Source: Candidatus Scalindua sp. (GTDB lineage: Bacteria > Planctomycetota > Brocadiia > Brocadiales > Scalinduaceae). From it: a DNA stretch of 64,000 nt. Numbering within the stretch: position 1 is the first letter of the stretch; every line of letters begins with the position of its first letter. The stretch lies in contig JALDRB010000010.1 of the NCBI GenBank assembly GCA_031316155.1, positions 1 through 64,000 on the forward strand. Reading direction: 5' to 3'. Below, piece after piece: positions 47,139 through 57,202 of this stretch. The translations under genes were made by a program, and so were the position numbers. Under the pieces are notes generated by a model that did no database searches, was not told where the DNA came from, and saw nothing but the letters and a program-made list of their open reading frames with translations.

Positions 47139-47426
47139 GAATATGTATGAATACTAAGAACAGAAAAAAACTAAATAACAAATAAGGTAAACAATAAATG
47201 AGTACTTACAAGAGATTTTATTTTTTATAAAAGGAGGTAATCATGCACTAGAAATTTTTTAATTAACCCGTTTCTCAACACTTTTCGTAATGATACAGCT
47301 GTTTATCCTATTCGCATCAGAATTGTATATCAATAGTGTTTCGATTTGTACAGCAGGTTCTTTTTCGATTTTATGACATACAATGACATAATTAACTTAA
47401 CGTTACCTTATAGGGGGGCTTGAATA

Positions 47427-48359
47427 ATGATTAATACTAAAGTTTGCTGTATAATATTCTTAATCCCAATGTTAGCATTACTTATAAATACAGATGCGGA
47501 TGCGAAAGGAAAGGGAAAGGGGGCTACACCCAACGGAAAACCATTTATAAAACTAAATGGTTATATACATGAAATAGAGGGTGAGGTAAGCTCATTACAA
47601 GACCAGATTGATTCTCTTGTAATGAGAGTGGACACAGTTGAGGAGCGTGTGAACGCGAATCAAACATCAATAATATCACTTGAAGCAACAAATGCCACAC
47701 TGCAAGCACAAATAGATGCGAATGAGGATGACTTAGTATCACTTGAAACATCAATTGCAGAGTTAGAGTCATCAAACACAACATTGCAGTTACTGATCGA
47801 TACCCTCGGTGATGCGGATGGATCTTTACAGTCACAAATCGATACTAACGAAGTATTAATCACAACATACGCCCAATCACTTGATACCTTACAAGGTAGT
47901 TTACAATCTCAAATAACCAACAACAATAATTTGATTGCTGTTCTCCAGCAAGAAATCGATGGGATAAACCAGGATCTCGCAATGAAACAAAACATAATAA
48001 ATGGCATTTGTCCTCAGGGTGAATCGATAAGAGAGATAAATGATGATGGAAGCGTAGTTTGCGAAGTAGATGATGGAGGTGCTCTCGTAGCGGGAGATAT
48101 CCAGGTTTATAAAGTATATAATTACAGCACTATAGAACCAGGAATGATTGGTAATCTGATAGCGTGGTGCCCTGAGGGATGGAAAAACACAGGTGGAGGA
48201 TTTGGAGGATGGAACCTGCAAACCTATACCAGTACACCAACTCATGTATTATTGGATGAAGGAATTTTCACAAATGGCTGGAAAGTACTGTCAAAAAACG
48301 ACAACACCTATTCAGGAACAATGTATGCATATGCAGTATGTATACGTCACATCCAATAA
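47427..48359 (+). CDS. Secreted coiled-coil protein with C-terminal beta domain
   Basis: 310 residues. Signal peptide to about residue 26 (…NTDADA), then a 'KGKGKG' stretch. Residues ~45-195 are a long heptad-type coiled coil with repeated 'LQ(A/S)QID(A/T)NE' units, rich in Asn, Asp, Gln and Thr. The last ~110 residues have Cys pairs and '[15 protein letters not shown]', suggesting a small trimeric beta domain, like fibre or lectin heads. Probably a surface or extracellular trimer. Family not identified. Followed at 98 bases by the Lys-rich secreted protein, possibly its partner. Confidence 0.7.
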   Translation: MINTKVCCIIFLIPMLALLINTDADAKGKGKGATPNGKPFIKLNGYIHEIEGEVSSLQDQIDSLVMRVDTVEERVNANQTSIISLEATNATLQAQIDANEDDLVSLETSIAELESSNTTLQLLIDTLGDADGSLQSQIDTNEVLITTYAQSLDTLQGSLQSQITNNNNLIAVLQQEIDGINQDLAMKQNIINGICPQGESIREINDDGSVVCEVDDGGALVAGDIQVYKVYNYSTIEPGMIGNLIAWCPEGWKNTGGGFGGWNLQTYTSTPTHVLLDEGIFTNGWKVLSKNDNTYSGTMYAYAVCIRHIQ

Positions 48360-48456
48360 TACTGAATAAACACAACCTACGCCTGCATTCATCGGGAGAC
48401 AGAGAATAGAGGTTGTATTCTTTATTTCGTTACGATTAGACGATAGGGGGGAGAGT

Positions 48457-48711
48457 ATGAAAAAGTTATTTGCTGGTATTTTGTTGTTAACAGGATTGTT
48501 ACTTATTAACACGAAAATTTATGCTGGTCCTTTACCTTATATAACTTATGAGAAGAATATACCAGTTGTAAGTGACAAAGGAAAAGAGGGCAAAAAGGAC
48601 AAAAAGAATAAAAAGGACAAAGAGAAAATGGGTAAAGCCAGTAGAAAAGAGAGCTTGGATGGCAAAAGCAGCAGAATAAAGGCCAAAGATGGGAAAGCCA
48701 GGAGAGGTTGA
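48457..48711 (+). CDS. Small Lys-rich secreted protein
   Basis: 84 residues. Signal peptide to ~23 (LINTKIYA). Then a short 'GPLPYITYEKNIPVV' segment and a tail of GKEGKKDKKNKK-type sequence ending in KARRG. The tail is strongly basic, the coiled-coil neighbour is acidic. A GGGGGGAGAGT site precedes ATG 48457. Possibly a polycation that binds acidic surface polymer or the neighbour protein. Confidence 0.65.
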   Translation: MKKLFAGILLLTGLLLINTKIYAGPLPYITYEKNIPVVSDKGKEGKKDKKNKKDKEKMGKASRKESLDGKSSRIKAKDGKARRG

Positions 48712-48792
48712 TGCATCAAAGTAATAATTGAGTCTTGAATTTTACAATATGAAAACAGTAAATACAGTTTTTTAAAGTTAGAAGTTATACTT

Positions 48793-48818
48793 AGTAATTT
48801 TGCTTTGGCAAAATTACT
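48793..48818. terminator. Hairpin between convergent genes
   Basis: AGTAATTTTGC-TTTG-GCAAAATTACT, perfect 11-bp stem, its right arm reaching the first base of the stop triplet of the minus-strand gene. AT-rich on both sides, so it may end transcription from both directions. Confidence 0.5.
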
Positions 48819-49882
48819 TAATCTATCCAGTCGGCTATAAATATGTTTGTTTCACCCTGTTGGGAGTTGTTGCGATTTGAAGCAAAAACCAGTTTTTTCC
48901 CGTCATGACTGAACATGGGAAATCCATCGAATGTTGGGTTATACGTTAAACGTTCTATTTTCCTGGTTTTTATATCAACCATATACAGATCAAAATTCCG
49001 TTTTTCTGGGTCATCCATATTGGAAGCAAAGATAACTTTCTTACTGTCAGGGTGGAAATAGGGGCCGAAGTTTGCAGCACCATTATTGGTTAACTGAATA
49101 GGATTAAGTTCTTTCAAATTCATAACGAAGATTTCGAGCTTACTTGGTCTGATCAAACCAGCTTTGAGGAGATTCTTATAGTCTTCGAGTTCTTCTCCCT
49201 GAGGTCTGGATGCCCTCCAGCATATCCATTCGCCGTCAAGAGAAAAAAAGGCGCCTCCATCGTAGCCTGGTATGTCTGTCACTTGTTCAATGTTAGAACC
49301 ATCCGGATCCATCAAGAACAGTTCCAGATCGCCTGTTCGAACGGACGTAAAGATGATTTTATCTCCTTTCGGTGAATATACAGCCTCGGCATCATAGCCG
49401 GGAGTCTCAGTCAGACGGGTAATATTGGTGCCGTCAATGTTAGCTTTAAAAATATCATAACTTTTATATAAAGCCCATACATAACCTTGCGACATATCTG
49501 CTTTGGGGGGGCATTCTTCGCCTTCCAAATGAGTTGAAGCATAAATTATCGATTTGCTGTCTGGAGCAATAAACGAACAGGTAGTAGATCCTTTACCCGA
49601 TGAAACCATCTTCACATCGGAACCATCTGCGTTCATGGTAAAAATTGCGTCACACTCCATATCGTTTCGTGTTGACTGGAAGATAAGCTTATTGGCATTG
49701 TAAGAGAAGTAGGCTTCGGCATTCTCTCCTCCGAAAGTAAGTTGTCTGAGATTCTTAAAGTGTGTTTCACCTTTTAAAATGTTAACTCCGGATTGCACAA
49801 CAGATATCGGTTGTTTACTCGTTTTATTAAGGCACCCGGTCAAAGCCAGAAAAACTCCTATCAAAATAACACATGACTTCAC
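48818..49882 (-). CDS. TolB-like beta-propeller lipoprotein
   Basis: 354 residues. Lipobox LALTGC (C17). Mature part consists of repeated PD40/WD40-like units: 'AYFSYNANKLIFQSTRNDMECDAIFTMNADGS', 'AVYSPKGDKIIFTSVRTGDLELFLMDPDGSNIEQVT', 'FYFSHDGKKLVFASNR', giving a six-bladed-propeller pattern. Lipoprotein propellers are typical of the TolB/DPP4-N group; partner or ligand unknown. No Tol/Pal genes nearby, so I do not assign a Tol role. Confidence 0.82.
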   Translation of the reverse strand: MKSCVILIGVFLALTGCLNKTSKQPISVVQSGVNILKGETHFKNLRQLTFGGENAEAYFSYNANKLIFQSTRNDMECDAIFTMNADGSDVKMVSSGKGSTTCSFIAPDSKSIIYASTHLEGEECPPKADMSQGYVWALYKSYDIFKANIDGTNITRLTETPGYDAEAVYSPKGDKIIFTSVRTGDLELFLMDPDGSNIEQVTDIPGYDGGAFFSLDGEWICWRASRPQGEELEDYKNLLKAGLIRPSKLEIFVMNLKELNPIQLTNNGAANFGPYFHPDSKKVIFASNMDDPEKRNFDLYMVDIKTRKIERLTYNPTFDGFPMFSHDGKKLVFASNRNNSQQGETNIFIADWID

Positions 49883-50059
49883 TTTTTTCTCCTAAAAACG
49901 TTTCGGGAATAGATGGTTTTCTGCCTGTTATTACATCAGCTTACGTATTAAATGGACACGAGTCTTTAGACCGTCCTTTTTCTTCAGAACATTTTGTGTG
50001 TACACCCGTATGCCTCGTTATTACTGTAAGGGATTTCTTTGCAAAAGTAAACGATAATC

Positions 50060-50198
50060 TATACTCATCTTGTAATGGTTTTTTGATAAAATCCGGTATA
50101 AAATTGAGCGAGTAAAGTCCTCGGCGCCTTTTGTCCGGGGATACCTTCACCAAGATTTGGTTTCCAGTAAAACCGAAAACCAAATCGGTTTTAGTATA
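50060..50198 (+). mobile_element. MITE copy 4
   Basis: TATACTCATC ... TTTTAGTATA, 139 bp. Same family as copy 3; its internal palindrome is altered (TTTTTTGATAAAATCC). Located between the TolB-like and rhodanese genes, outside the accessory region. Confidence 0.8.
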
Positions 50199-50222
50199 TG
50201 CTGATGAGTTTATAACAAGAAA

Positions 50223-50597
50223 CTATTCGGTTTCAACTGGATACCCGGCTTTGACCCAACCACTGTATCCACCATCCATAGAATAAACATTTGTATAACC
50301 CATTTTCTGGAGAGAATCAGCTGCCAATGCGGACCGAAATCCTCCTCCACAGTACAGAATAATTTCTGAGTCTGTATTATTGATCTTTTTTTCTATATCC
50401 CGTTCAATAACACCTTTTCCGATATATATGGCATTCTTTATGTGCCCTTTATCCCATTCGCTTTCTTCACGGACATCTACCAGATAAAAAGTATTTCCAC
50501 GATCTAATTTTTCCTTGACAGCTTCTACATTTGTTTCACTAATTCTTTTTTTTGCATCATCCACAATGTTTAAAAATCTCTTTGAATGTTCTTTCAT
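50223..50597 (-). CDS. Rhodanese domain protein
   Basis: 124 residues, cytosolic. 'FYLVDVREESEWDKGHIKNAIYIGKGVIE' is the rhodanese N-side motif and the catalytic loop is LYCGGGFRSA with C83. 'YTNVYSMDGGYSGWVKAGYPV' is the C-terminal signature. Sulfurtransferase or persulfide carrier; acceptor unknown. Confidence 0.9.
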   Translation of the reverse strand: MKEHSKRFLNIVDDAKKRISETNVEAVKEKLDRGNTFYLVDVREESEWDKGHIKNAIYIGKGVIERDIEKKINNTDSEIILYCGGGFRSALAADSLQKMGYTNVYSMDGGYSGWVKAGYPVETE

Positions 50598-50809
50598 TTC
50601 AGGCCCTCCTAACCTTATAGAGTTAGAACTAAAATGGAATAATCATATAGATTAAACACGTTTAACTTTATGTCAACAAATAATATTCTTTTCAACATTT
50701 GATTGAAACGATTTTAATTGAAATTGGCGTCAGCTTGAGTACAATATTTATGGTTTCAATGGTAAACAGAGAATTGATAACAGATTAGAAAAAAGAAAGG
50801 ATATTTTAT

Positions 50810-51016
50810 ATGAAAATCTCAATCGAAAGTCAGTCAATGATAAAAATGATTCCAGAGAGTGATCATGAGAAGGAGGGCCTTGATGCACTATGGAAGATCA
50901 TTATACGATGCAATGAAGACAGTAAGGTTCTCTGTCCCATTGGATCTTACATACCCTCAAAAGACGATGGTGCTACTTTTGCTGTACAAGATCAGTATTT
51001 TTCAAAATCATCATGA
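50810..51016 (+). CDS. 68-residue hypothetical protein
   Basis: ATG 50810 follows AAGAAAGGATATTTTAT (a GAAAGGA-type site). No recognised family; 'MIPESDHEKEGLDALWKIIIRCNEDSKVL' is amphipathic helical. Between divergent rhodanese and bioA, 43 bases before the latter. May be real, or a leader of bioA. Confidence 0.45.
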   Translation: MKISIESQSMIKMIPESDHEKEGLDALWKIIIRCNEDSKVLCPIGSYIPSKDDGATFAVQDQYFSKSS

Positions 51017-51059
51017 TTCTCAATCTTACAGCTGACATTGGTATTATTTTTTTAAATTT

Positions 51060-52358
51060 ATGCAGTTACAATCAGAATTTGAAGAGCAGAAATTGCTCGA
51101 GTTCGATAAAAGGCACATTTGGCATCCATATACTTCTATCGAGAATCCGTTGCCTGTGTATCATGTTGTATCTGCAGAAGGAGTAAAATTAAGGTTAGCT
51201 GACGGGAGAGAGTTGATAGATGGTATGTCTTCCTGGTGGACGGCAATACATGGTTATAACCATCCAGTCTTGAATCGTGCGGTAAAAAATCAACTCTCAA
51301 AAATGGCACATGTGATGTTTGGAGGAATCATCCATGAACCAGCTGTTCATCTTGCTGAACTACTTGTCTCCATTACCCCACTACCTCTTCAGAAAGTATT
51401 TTTTTGTGACAGCGGGTCAGTTTCAGTTGAGGCGGCCATAAAGATGGCACTTCAATACTGGAATGCAAAAGGAGAGAAAAAGAAAAGCAAACTGTTGACC
51501 GTCCGGTCAGGTTATCACGGTGATACATTTGAAGCTATGTCGGTTTGCGATCCAGTTAACGGAATGCATAATATTTTTCAGGATGTTTTCCCCAAGCAAT
51601 ATTTTGCCGATGCGCCCTGCTGCAAGTTTGGAGAAGAGTGGTATGATGAGGATATCGATTCTTTTAAAAAAATTATCCAGGTAAATCATGAAAGTATCGC
51701 TGCTGTTATTCTTGAGCCGGTTGTTCAAGGTGCAGGGGGTATGCGATTTTATTCTCCCGATTATCTGAAACATGTGCGAATACTTTGCGATCAATATAAC
51801 GTTCTGTTGATCTTAGATGAGATTGCAACGGGTTTTGGAAGAACGGGGAAATTGTTTGCTGCAGAACACGCTCACATCAATCCGGATATCATGTGTGTGG
51901 GCAAGGCCTTGACCGGAGGTTATCTAGGTATGGCGGCTACGCTGGCAACAGATAATATCAGTGAAGTTATCTCTTCTGGCGATCCGGGTGTTTTTATGCA
52001 TGGCCCGACTTTCATGGCAAATCCTTTGAGTTGTGCTGTGGCGTTGGAAAGTGTCAGACTCTTGATGAATTCACCCTGGCAGGAAAGGGTAGAAAATATT
52101 GAGGTACAATTGAAGCGGCAATTATTCTCGTGTTTCGATTACTCCATTGTCAAGGATGTAAGAGTTTTGGGTGCCATTGGTGTGGTTGAGATGCAAGAAG
52201 AAATAGATGTTGCACTGCTTCAAAAGAAATTTGTTGAGAAAGGTATATGGGTAAGACCTTTTAGAAATTTGATTTATATTATGCCTCCTTACATTATTGA
52301 TACAGATGAGCTGGCAATGCTTACCAATACTATTACTGAAGTAATAAGAGAATTATAG
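51060..52358 (+). CDS. bioA: Adenosylmethionine-8-amino-7-oxononanoate aminotransferase
   Basis: 432 residues, PLP class III aminotransferase. N-terminal 'DKRHIWHPYTSIENPLPV' and 'SSWWTAIHGYNHPVLNRAV' are strongly BioA-like; the PLP-loop 'CDSGSVSVEAAIKMALQYW', 'ILDEIATGFGRTG' (Asp contacting PLP) and the Schiff-base Lys K282 in 'CVGKALTGGYLG' are present. It catalyses KAPA plus S-adenosylmethionine to DAPA in biotin synthesis. No other bio gene is near it, so the pathway genes would lie elsewhere. Confidence 0.93.
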   Translation: MQLQSEFEEQKLLEFDKRHIWHPYTSIENPLPVYHVVSAEGVKLRLADGRELIDGMSSWWTAIHGYNHPVLNRAVKNQLSKMAHVMFGGIIHEPAVHLAELLVSITPLPLQKVFFCDSGSVSVEAAIKMALQYWNAKGEKKKSKLLTVRSGYHGDTFEAMSVCDPVNGMHNIFQDVFPKQYFADAPCCKFGEEWYDEDIDSFKKIIQVNHESIAAVILEPVVQGAGGMRFYSPDYLKHVRILCDQYNVLLILDEIATGFGRTGKLFAAEHAHINPDIMCVGKALTGGYLGMAATLATDNISEVISSGDPGVFMHGPTFMANPLSCAVALESVRLLMNSPWQERVENIEVQLKRQLFSCFDYSIVKDVRVLGAIGVVEMQEEIDVALLQKKFVEKGIWVRPFRNLIYIMPPYIIDTDELAMLTNTITEVIREL

Positions 52359-52586
52359 TTCGGGTCTTGGAGATTATACCCTCGTGATACAATCAAACCT
52401 TCCTAGAAAAGTACATACATTTGCAGCTTGATAATAGGGTTAGGGTGCAGAGCTATTGGTGTGAAGGGTTCATTACCCTGCACCCTGTGTCTATTTTACT
52501 TCTTCTGTTATGAGAGTTTTTTCATAATATTTTGCTTTTCTTCCTTTAATTCCTTTCTAGATCGGTAGTCCTTGTGTATTGATTCT

Positions 52587-53753
52587 TTAAACCGCATGAA
52601 GTGAATCAACCAGGTTCATACGAGAAGCTCTGATGGCAGGGAGTATTCCTCCAGCAAACCCCATAAAGAGTGAAAAAGTCATGGCCTTCATGATGATTTC
52701 CGGTGTAATAGCGAAACTAAAGGCGAGTTCCGAAAATGTCTGAAAGTTCATCGTAGAAACGGTGATAAACTGAAGAAATGAAGCAAAAAGTAGCCCGGTA
52801 CATCCTCCAAAAAAACCAAGAATAAGGGATTCCAGAAGAAAAGCGAGAAGAATGCTTGTTCGCTGGAAACCAAGAGCACGCAGGGTGCCAATTTCAGCTG
52901 TACGGTTTGCTACCGCTGCATACATCGTAATCATTGCTCCAACCACTGCACCGATGGAAAAGATGAGTGTCAATGAAATGCCAAGGATGCGCAAAAAAGT
53001 GGCCATCGTTTCTGACTGTTTCTTGTAATAATCTTTCTCCCGTATTGCGAACAGGGTAAGTCGGGGGTCTTTTGCAAAACGTGCCTTGATTCCAGATAAC
53101 GAAGAAGAATTCTTTAGACGGAAAATAACGGAAGAATACGCCTGCCGTCGAAATGCCTGCATAAGCTGATCGGCATCACCCCATATCTCGGAACTAAATC
53201 CTGTGTCTCCGGCATCAAAGATACCAACAATGTTCCATGATCGCATGGCAAAGAAAAGTTTCTTTCCCAAACCTGCATTCTTGAAACGTTTTGCCACACT
53301 CCGGCCAACAATAATTTCGGATGTTCCAAATCTGGGTATTCGTCCGGATAAGAGTTTTACCTGAGGACGCAAAAAAAAGGATTGGTTGCCGATTCCTCGG
53401 ATGATTACGTTAGCGATACTGTCGCTGCCTTTCTTTTGAAGGGTAATAAGTACCAATAATTCTTTAGCAAGAAACCTTTGTCCATCAATCCCGAGGGCAA
53501 TTTCAGGCAGGGTATCCACAATTGATGCCTGGTATCTGTCAATTGAGCTCTTTACCTCTGTCTCAGCAGACTTCCTGAGAACGACTACATTATTATTCGT
53601 TCCTGTTTCGATAAGGGTTTTTTGTAGTCCTTCTGCGAGCATGATGATAGAGGCAAACACGAAGACAACAAGAGCCATGCCCAGGGTAGTAAGTATGGTG
53701 GTAAGGCGCCTTGTGAAAAGATTCCGCATACTGTAGAAAAAGAGAAGGCTCAC
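52587..53753 (-). CDS. ABC transporter permease (MacB/FtsX-like), second subunit
   Basis: 388 residues starting with GTG 53753 (MSLLFFYSMRNLFTRR). TM1 near residues 15-38, a periplasmic MacB-type domain (~60-260), then three TM helices at the C-terminus with 'NRTAEIGTLRALGFQRTSILLAFLLESL', the FtsX signature. Its start directly follows the upstream permease stop. With the neighbouring genes it forms a HlyD-ATPase-permease-permease operon. Confidence 0.9.
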   Translation of the reverse strand: MSLLFFYSMRNLFTRRLTTILTTLGMALVVFVFASIIMLAEGLQKTLIETGTNNNVVVLRKSAETEVKSSIDRYQASIVDTLPEIALGIDGQRFLAKELLVLITLQKKGSDSIANVIIRGIGNQSFFLRPQVKLLSGRIPRFGTSEIIVGRSVAKRFKNAGLGKKLFFAMRSWNIVGIFDAGDTGFSSEIWGDADQLMQAFRRQAYSSVIFRLKNSSSLSGIKARFAKDPRLTLFAIREKDYYKKQSETMATFLRILGISLTLIFSIGAVVGAMITMYAAVANRTAEIGTLRALGFQRTSILLAFLLESLILGFFGGCTGLLFASFLQFITVSTMNFQTFSELAFSFAITPEIIMKAMTFSLFMGFAGGILPAIRASRMNLVDSLHAV

Positions 53754-54908
53754 CTACCCCATCCTCCTGAAACCTTCGGCAATTTTAACGGTAACAGCTC
53801 TATAGGCAGGCAATATGCCAGCGACAAGCCCGACAACCAAGGTAACTGCAAGGTTGAGCCATATCGTTTCCGCTGTTATATTGAACACAGGAAAGAACTT
53901 GCCCACTGCCACTGAAAATCCTTTAGCGGCGGGGAATGTCAGGAGGGTTCCGGTGATTCCACCAAATACTGTTATAACCATGGATTCACCAATAATAAGT
54001 AACGTGATATGCCAGGCACGAAAACCAAGAGTTTTAAACACGGCAAATTCTCCGATTCGCTCACGTACGGACATTCCCATCGTATTGGCCACTACGACCA
54101 GTATAATAAAGATGACAACGAGTGATACGAGTTGAATGGCCTTAATGATGGCCTCACTCATGGTAACGAAGCCCATTTGAAATGCCTTTTCTGTTTCGGT
54201 AAGTGTTTCTGCAAGCGAATTTTTAAAGGTTTTATCGATAGCATCTGATATTTCAGCTGCCATATATGGATTTTCAATACCGATCATATAAAAACCAACT
54301 TGATCAGAGGAGAGAGGTGATTTTTTCTTTAGCGATTCATTGAGATAATCCCAGTGAAAAAAAAAGAGAGTTTCGTCAGTGTTTTTTTCGGAACCTTTGT
54401 AAATGGAGCATAAAACAAATTCCCAATTGCCGGGGAAAATAGTTCCCGTAAGTGTTATTATATCTCCTAAACTCCATCCAAACCGTTCTGCAAGTTTTTT
54501 CCCGACCAAGCACCCTTTTCGGTTTTTAAGGAACGCTATCCTCTGGTCATCAGGAATCATGTATTCAGGGTAAAGATTCAGGTAACTCTTCGGTTCAACT
54601 GCAAAATTAGCAAAAAAATCTTTCTCATCGATATAACGACCGCCGAACCAATTACCGTAAGAGACAATTTTTACCCCTTCAATACGGCGAATGGTATCTC
54701 TATATGAAAGAGGTAATCGGAAGATCAGTGAAATCGAATTTCTCGTTACAAGCCGGGTAGCAGAAGAGGCCTCTACACCAATATACCAGGCATCGATGAC
54801 GGTGTGTAATAATCCAAATGCGAGAATAGCTATTGCCATACCACATACAGTGAGAACTGTACGCAGCTTATGCCGAAAAGCATTTCTAATAAGTATCTTA
54901 AATATCAT
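53754..54908 (-). CDS. ABC transporter permease (MacB/FtsX-like), first subunit
   Basis: Start chosen at ATG 54908 (MIFKILIRNAFRHKLRTVLT), since the longer version would add 32 residues antisense-like and overlap the ATPase gene by over 100 bases. 384 residues: TM1 ~15-40, large periplasmic domain, three C-terminal TMs with 'RERIGEFAVFKTLGFRAWHITLLIIGESM'. It overlaps the ATPase gene by 11 bases. Confidence 0.9.
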   Translation of the reverse strand: MIFKILIRNAFRHKLRTVLTVCGMAIAILAFGLLHTVIDAWYIGVEASSATRLVTRNSISLIFRLPLSYRDTIRRIEGVKIVSYGNWFGGRYIDEKDFFANFAVEPKSYLNLYPEYMIPDDQRIAFLKNRKGCLVGKKLAERFGWSLGDIITLTGTIFPGNWEFVLCSIYKGSEKNTDETLFFFHWDYLNESLKKKSPLSSDQVGFYMIGIENPYMAAEISDAIDKTFKNSLAETLTETEKAFQMGFVTMSEAIIKAIQLVSLVVIFIILVVVANTMGMSVRERIGEFAVFKTLGFRAWHITLLIIGESMVITVFGGITGTLLTFPAAKGFSVAVGKFFPVFNITAETIWLNLAVTLVVGLVAGILPAYRAVTVKIAEGFRRMG

Positions 54909-55587
54909 GACTGAGGACACCTTTGTCGAGATGTTCAATGGAATGCGCCCATTTACCAGCCCATGGGTCATGGGTAACCATAATAACGGTCTTGCCCAGG
55001 TCACGATTTAAACGACTCATTAACTCGAGTGCATTCTCAGCGGCAGTCCTGTCAAGATCACCAGTAGGTTCATCTGCCACGATAATGGCAGGATCCGTAA
55101 CCACCGCTCTGGCAATGGCAACGCGCTGTTGCTGGCCACCGGATAATTGATTTGGATAATGTCGGGAGCGTTCTTCCATATTTACCATACGTAAGGCGGT
55201 TGCAACATGATCTCTCCGCTCACGTTTGGTAAGTCCTGTTAAAAGGAGCGGAAGTTCAACATTTTCAAAAGCAGTGAGCACAGGTATGAGATTATAGAAT
55301 TGAAAGATAAAACCCACGTTAACTATGCGCCACCGCGATAGATCCGATTCTGAAAGGATGGTAATCTCTACTCCGCCTATTTCTATAGAACCATGATCGA
55401 CATGGTCTAATCCTGCGATGAGATTGAGGAGTGTGCTCTTTCCTGAACCTGAAGGCCCCATGAGTGCTAAAAACTCACCACTCTCAATATTGAGCGAAAT
55501 ATCCTCCAGTACACGAATTATCTGACTCCCTCTTTGATAGGATTTGCTTACATTATTAATAGCTACTATTGGTTTTTCGGTATGCAT
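54898..55587 (-). CDS. ABC transporter ATP-binding protein (MacB/LolD-like)
   Basis: 229 residues. Walker A GPSGSGKST (44-52), signature LSGGQQQR, Walker B 'AIIVADEPTGDLD' and the H-loop 'VMVTHD' are all intact. ATG at 55587 directly follows the HlyD gene's stop. With two FtsX permeases and a membrane fusion protein it makes a MacAB-type exporter for peptides, lipids or lipoproteins. Confidence 0.93.
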   Translation of the reverse strand: MHTEKPIVAINNVSKSYQRGSQIIRVLEDISLNIESGEFLALMGPSGSGKSTLLNLIAGLDHVDHGSIEIGGVEITILSESDLSRWRIVNVGFIFQFYNLIPVLTAFENVELPLLLTGLTKRERRDHVATALRMVNMEERSRHYPNQLSGGQQQRVAIARAVVTDPAIIVADEPTGDLDRTAAENALELMSRLNRDLGKTVIMVTHDPWAGKWAHSIEHLDKGVLSHDI

Positions 55588-56805
55588 TTACTCTTCAATG
55601 ATCTTTACCGTTTTACCATCTTTTATGTTACGTTGAGGTGATAGAATTACTCTTTCTCCTGTTTCAAGACCGGATAGAATCTCAACCATGTTGTCGAACC
55701 TTGTTCCGGTCTGAATCTTCTTTTTCATGATACGATTATTCATTACAACATAGACAACATCAAGTCCGTTGTCTTTCGCTAACGCCGAAATATTTACAGC
55801 CTTCAAAGGTTTTTGTTCTTTCTGTGTAACTTCGCGTTTGAGAAAGGCCACCTTGGCACTCATTTCGGGGATGATACGTGAGTCTTTATCTATGAATGCA
55901 ACCTTGACAAGTACTGATGCCTTACTCCGGTCAGCAGTGGGCACGATCATGTGCACTTTTCCACGAAACCGTTTATTCGGTAAAGCGTCTAATTGTATTT
56001 CACAATGTTGACCTACCTTGACATACTCTATGTTAGATTCTGAAACATCTGCTTCGACCTGGAGGGAATCCATGTCTGCTATAGTTACTACCGAGGCACG
56101 GGCATTGGCCGCGGCTCCCAATGGTGTTATTATATCACCCACATCAGCATTTTTGTTAAGGACAACGGCATCAAATGGTACGCGAATGTTGGTGTATTCA
56201 AGGTTAACCTCGGCTTCCTTTAATGCGGCTTCTACAGCTTTTAACAAAGCTTGCTTAGCTGATACTGCTGCACGGGCACTTTTATATCTGGCATCAGCAA
56301 CATCAAATTCAGATGAGGAAACCACTTTATCCTCTAATAACTCTTTTGTACGATTAAAAGCAAGAGCAGCTTCGGTGAGCTCTGCTTCTGCAAGTTCCCA
56401 CTCAAAATGGGCAACTTCGATATTTGCCTTTGCTTTTTCAAGGGCTGCGAGAATGTCCTTGTTTTCCAGTGTAGCAATAATCTCACCTTTTTTTACTACG
56501 CTTCCTTCCTCCACAAATAGGGAAACGAGCCAGCTGGTAATCTTTGAGGAAACTGCGGCTTTACGCTGAGCCACTACATAACCACTGGCGTTCATGAGGG
56601 TAAATGTCTGAGAAGGATATAGTGTCGTGACATTGGAAATCTCTACTTTTATTGCCGGGTTTAATATACCGGTACGATAGAGAATACCTCCTGTTGCAAA
56701 AACTGCCAATACGATAAGCAAGCTGAGTTTTCTTATCCGCTTGTGCCGTTGTGCCTTAAAATTTGTCCTCTCAATGCGAAGCCTTGAAAGATCGTCAACT
56801 CCCAT
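55588..56805 (-). CDS. HlyD/MacA-like membrane fusion protein
   Basis: 405 residues. One TM helix (~27-45), then a beta-barrel/lipoyl/hairpin arrangement: 'ASGYVVAQRKAAVSSKITSWLV' (lipoyl), a long helical hairpin ~115-195, then 'VRVPFDAVVLNKNADVGDIITPLG'-type and C-terminal barrel. First gene of the operon (HlyD, ATPase, permease, permease). No outer-membrane partner (TolC) is seen near. Confidence 0.9.
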   Translation of the reverse strand: MGVDDLSRLRIERTNFKAQRHKRIRKLSLLIVLAVFATGGILYRTGILNPAIKVEISNVTTLYPSQTFTLMNASGYVVAQRKAAVSSKITSWLVSLFVEEGSVVKKGEIIATLENKDILAALEKAKANIEVAHFEWELAEAELTEAALAFNRTKELLEDKVVSSSEFDVADARYKSARAAVSAKQALLKAVEAALKEAEVNLEYTNIRVPFDAVVLNKNADVGDIITPLGAAANARASVVTIADMDSLQVEADVSESNIEYVKVGQHCEIQLDALPNKRFRGKVHMIVPTADRSKASVLVKVAFIDKDSRIIPEMSAKVAFLKREVTQKEQKPLKAVNISALAKDNGLDVVYVVMNNRIMKKKIQTGTRFDNMVEILSGLETGERVILSPQRNIKDGKTVKIIEE

Positions 56806-57202
56806 GAATAAACGTTCCTACTCTTCAAAATTGTAGTTATTAATACTTTTCCCTGAACTTACGTCATGATATTTTTTTATAAACATGAGAATCCCTTGAA
56901 AGCAATATGAAACTTGATTAAGAAACCAATGATGAAAAAGTTTTTATTGTACCGACATAAGATAGAGGGAAACTTACTTATTATCCCTTCCCGTTTTTTG
57001 CTTGGGTAGCCCCGGTTACGCAGGTACCTCCAGGAATAGCTCATCCCCTGATAGAAGGATTGACAAAGGGGGTTGTATGTCTTGATAATAGTATTATCGG
57101 TTATGTTTCTTCAGGCTAGGTTAATCATATTTCTAAGCACCTGAGCCATAAATTACACCCTTCAGCTCTAAAGTTTTCAGTGCCTTTTTTGGAGACACGC
57201 CT
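56806..57202 (+). other. No recognised gene
   Basis: A GC-rich islet around 57000-57060 (GGGTAGCCCCGGTTACGCAG) stands out from AT-rich flanks. I recognise neither a riboswitch nor a protein in it. Confidence 0.35.

Noticed and set aside
57000..57060. Riboswitch in the GC-rich islet after the HlyD gene
   Set aside because: Resembles no class I could match (the GEMM core is absent) and lies upstream of no + strand gene.
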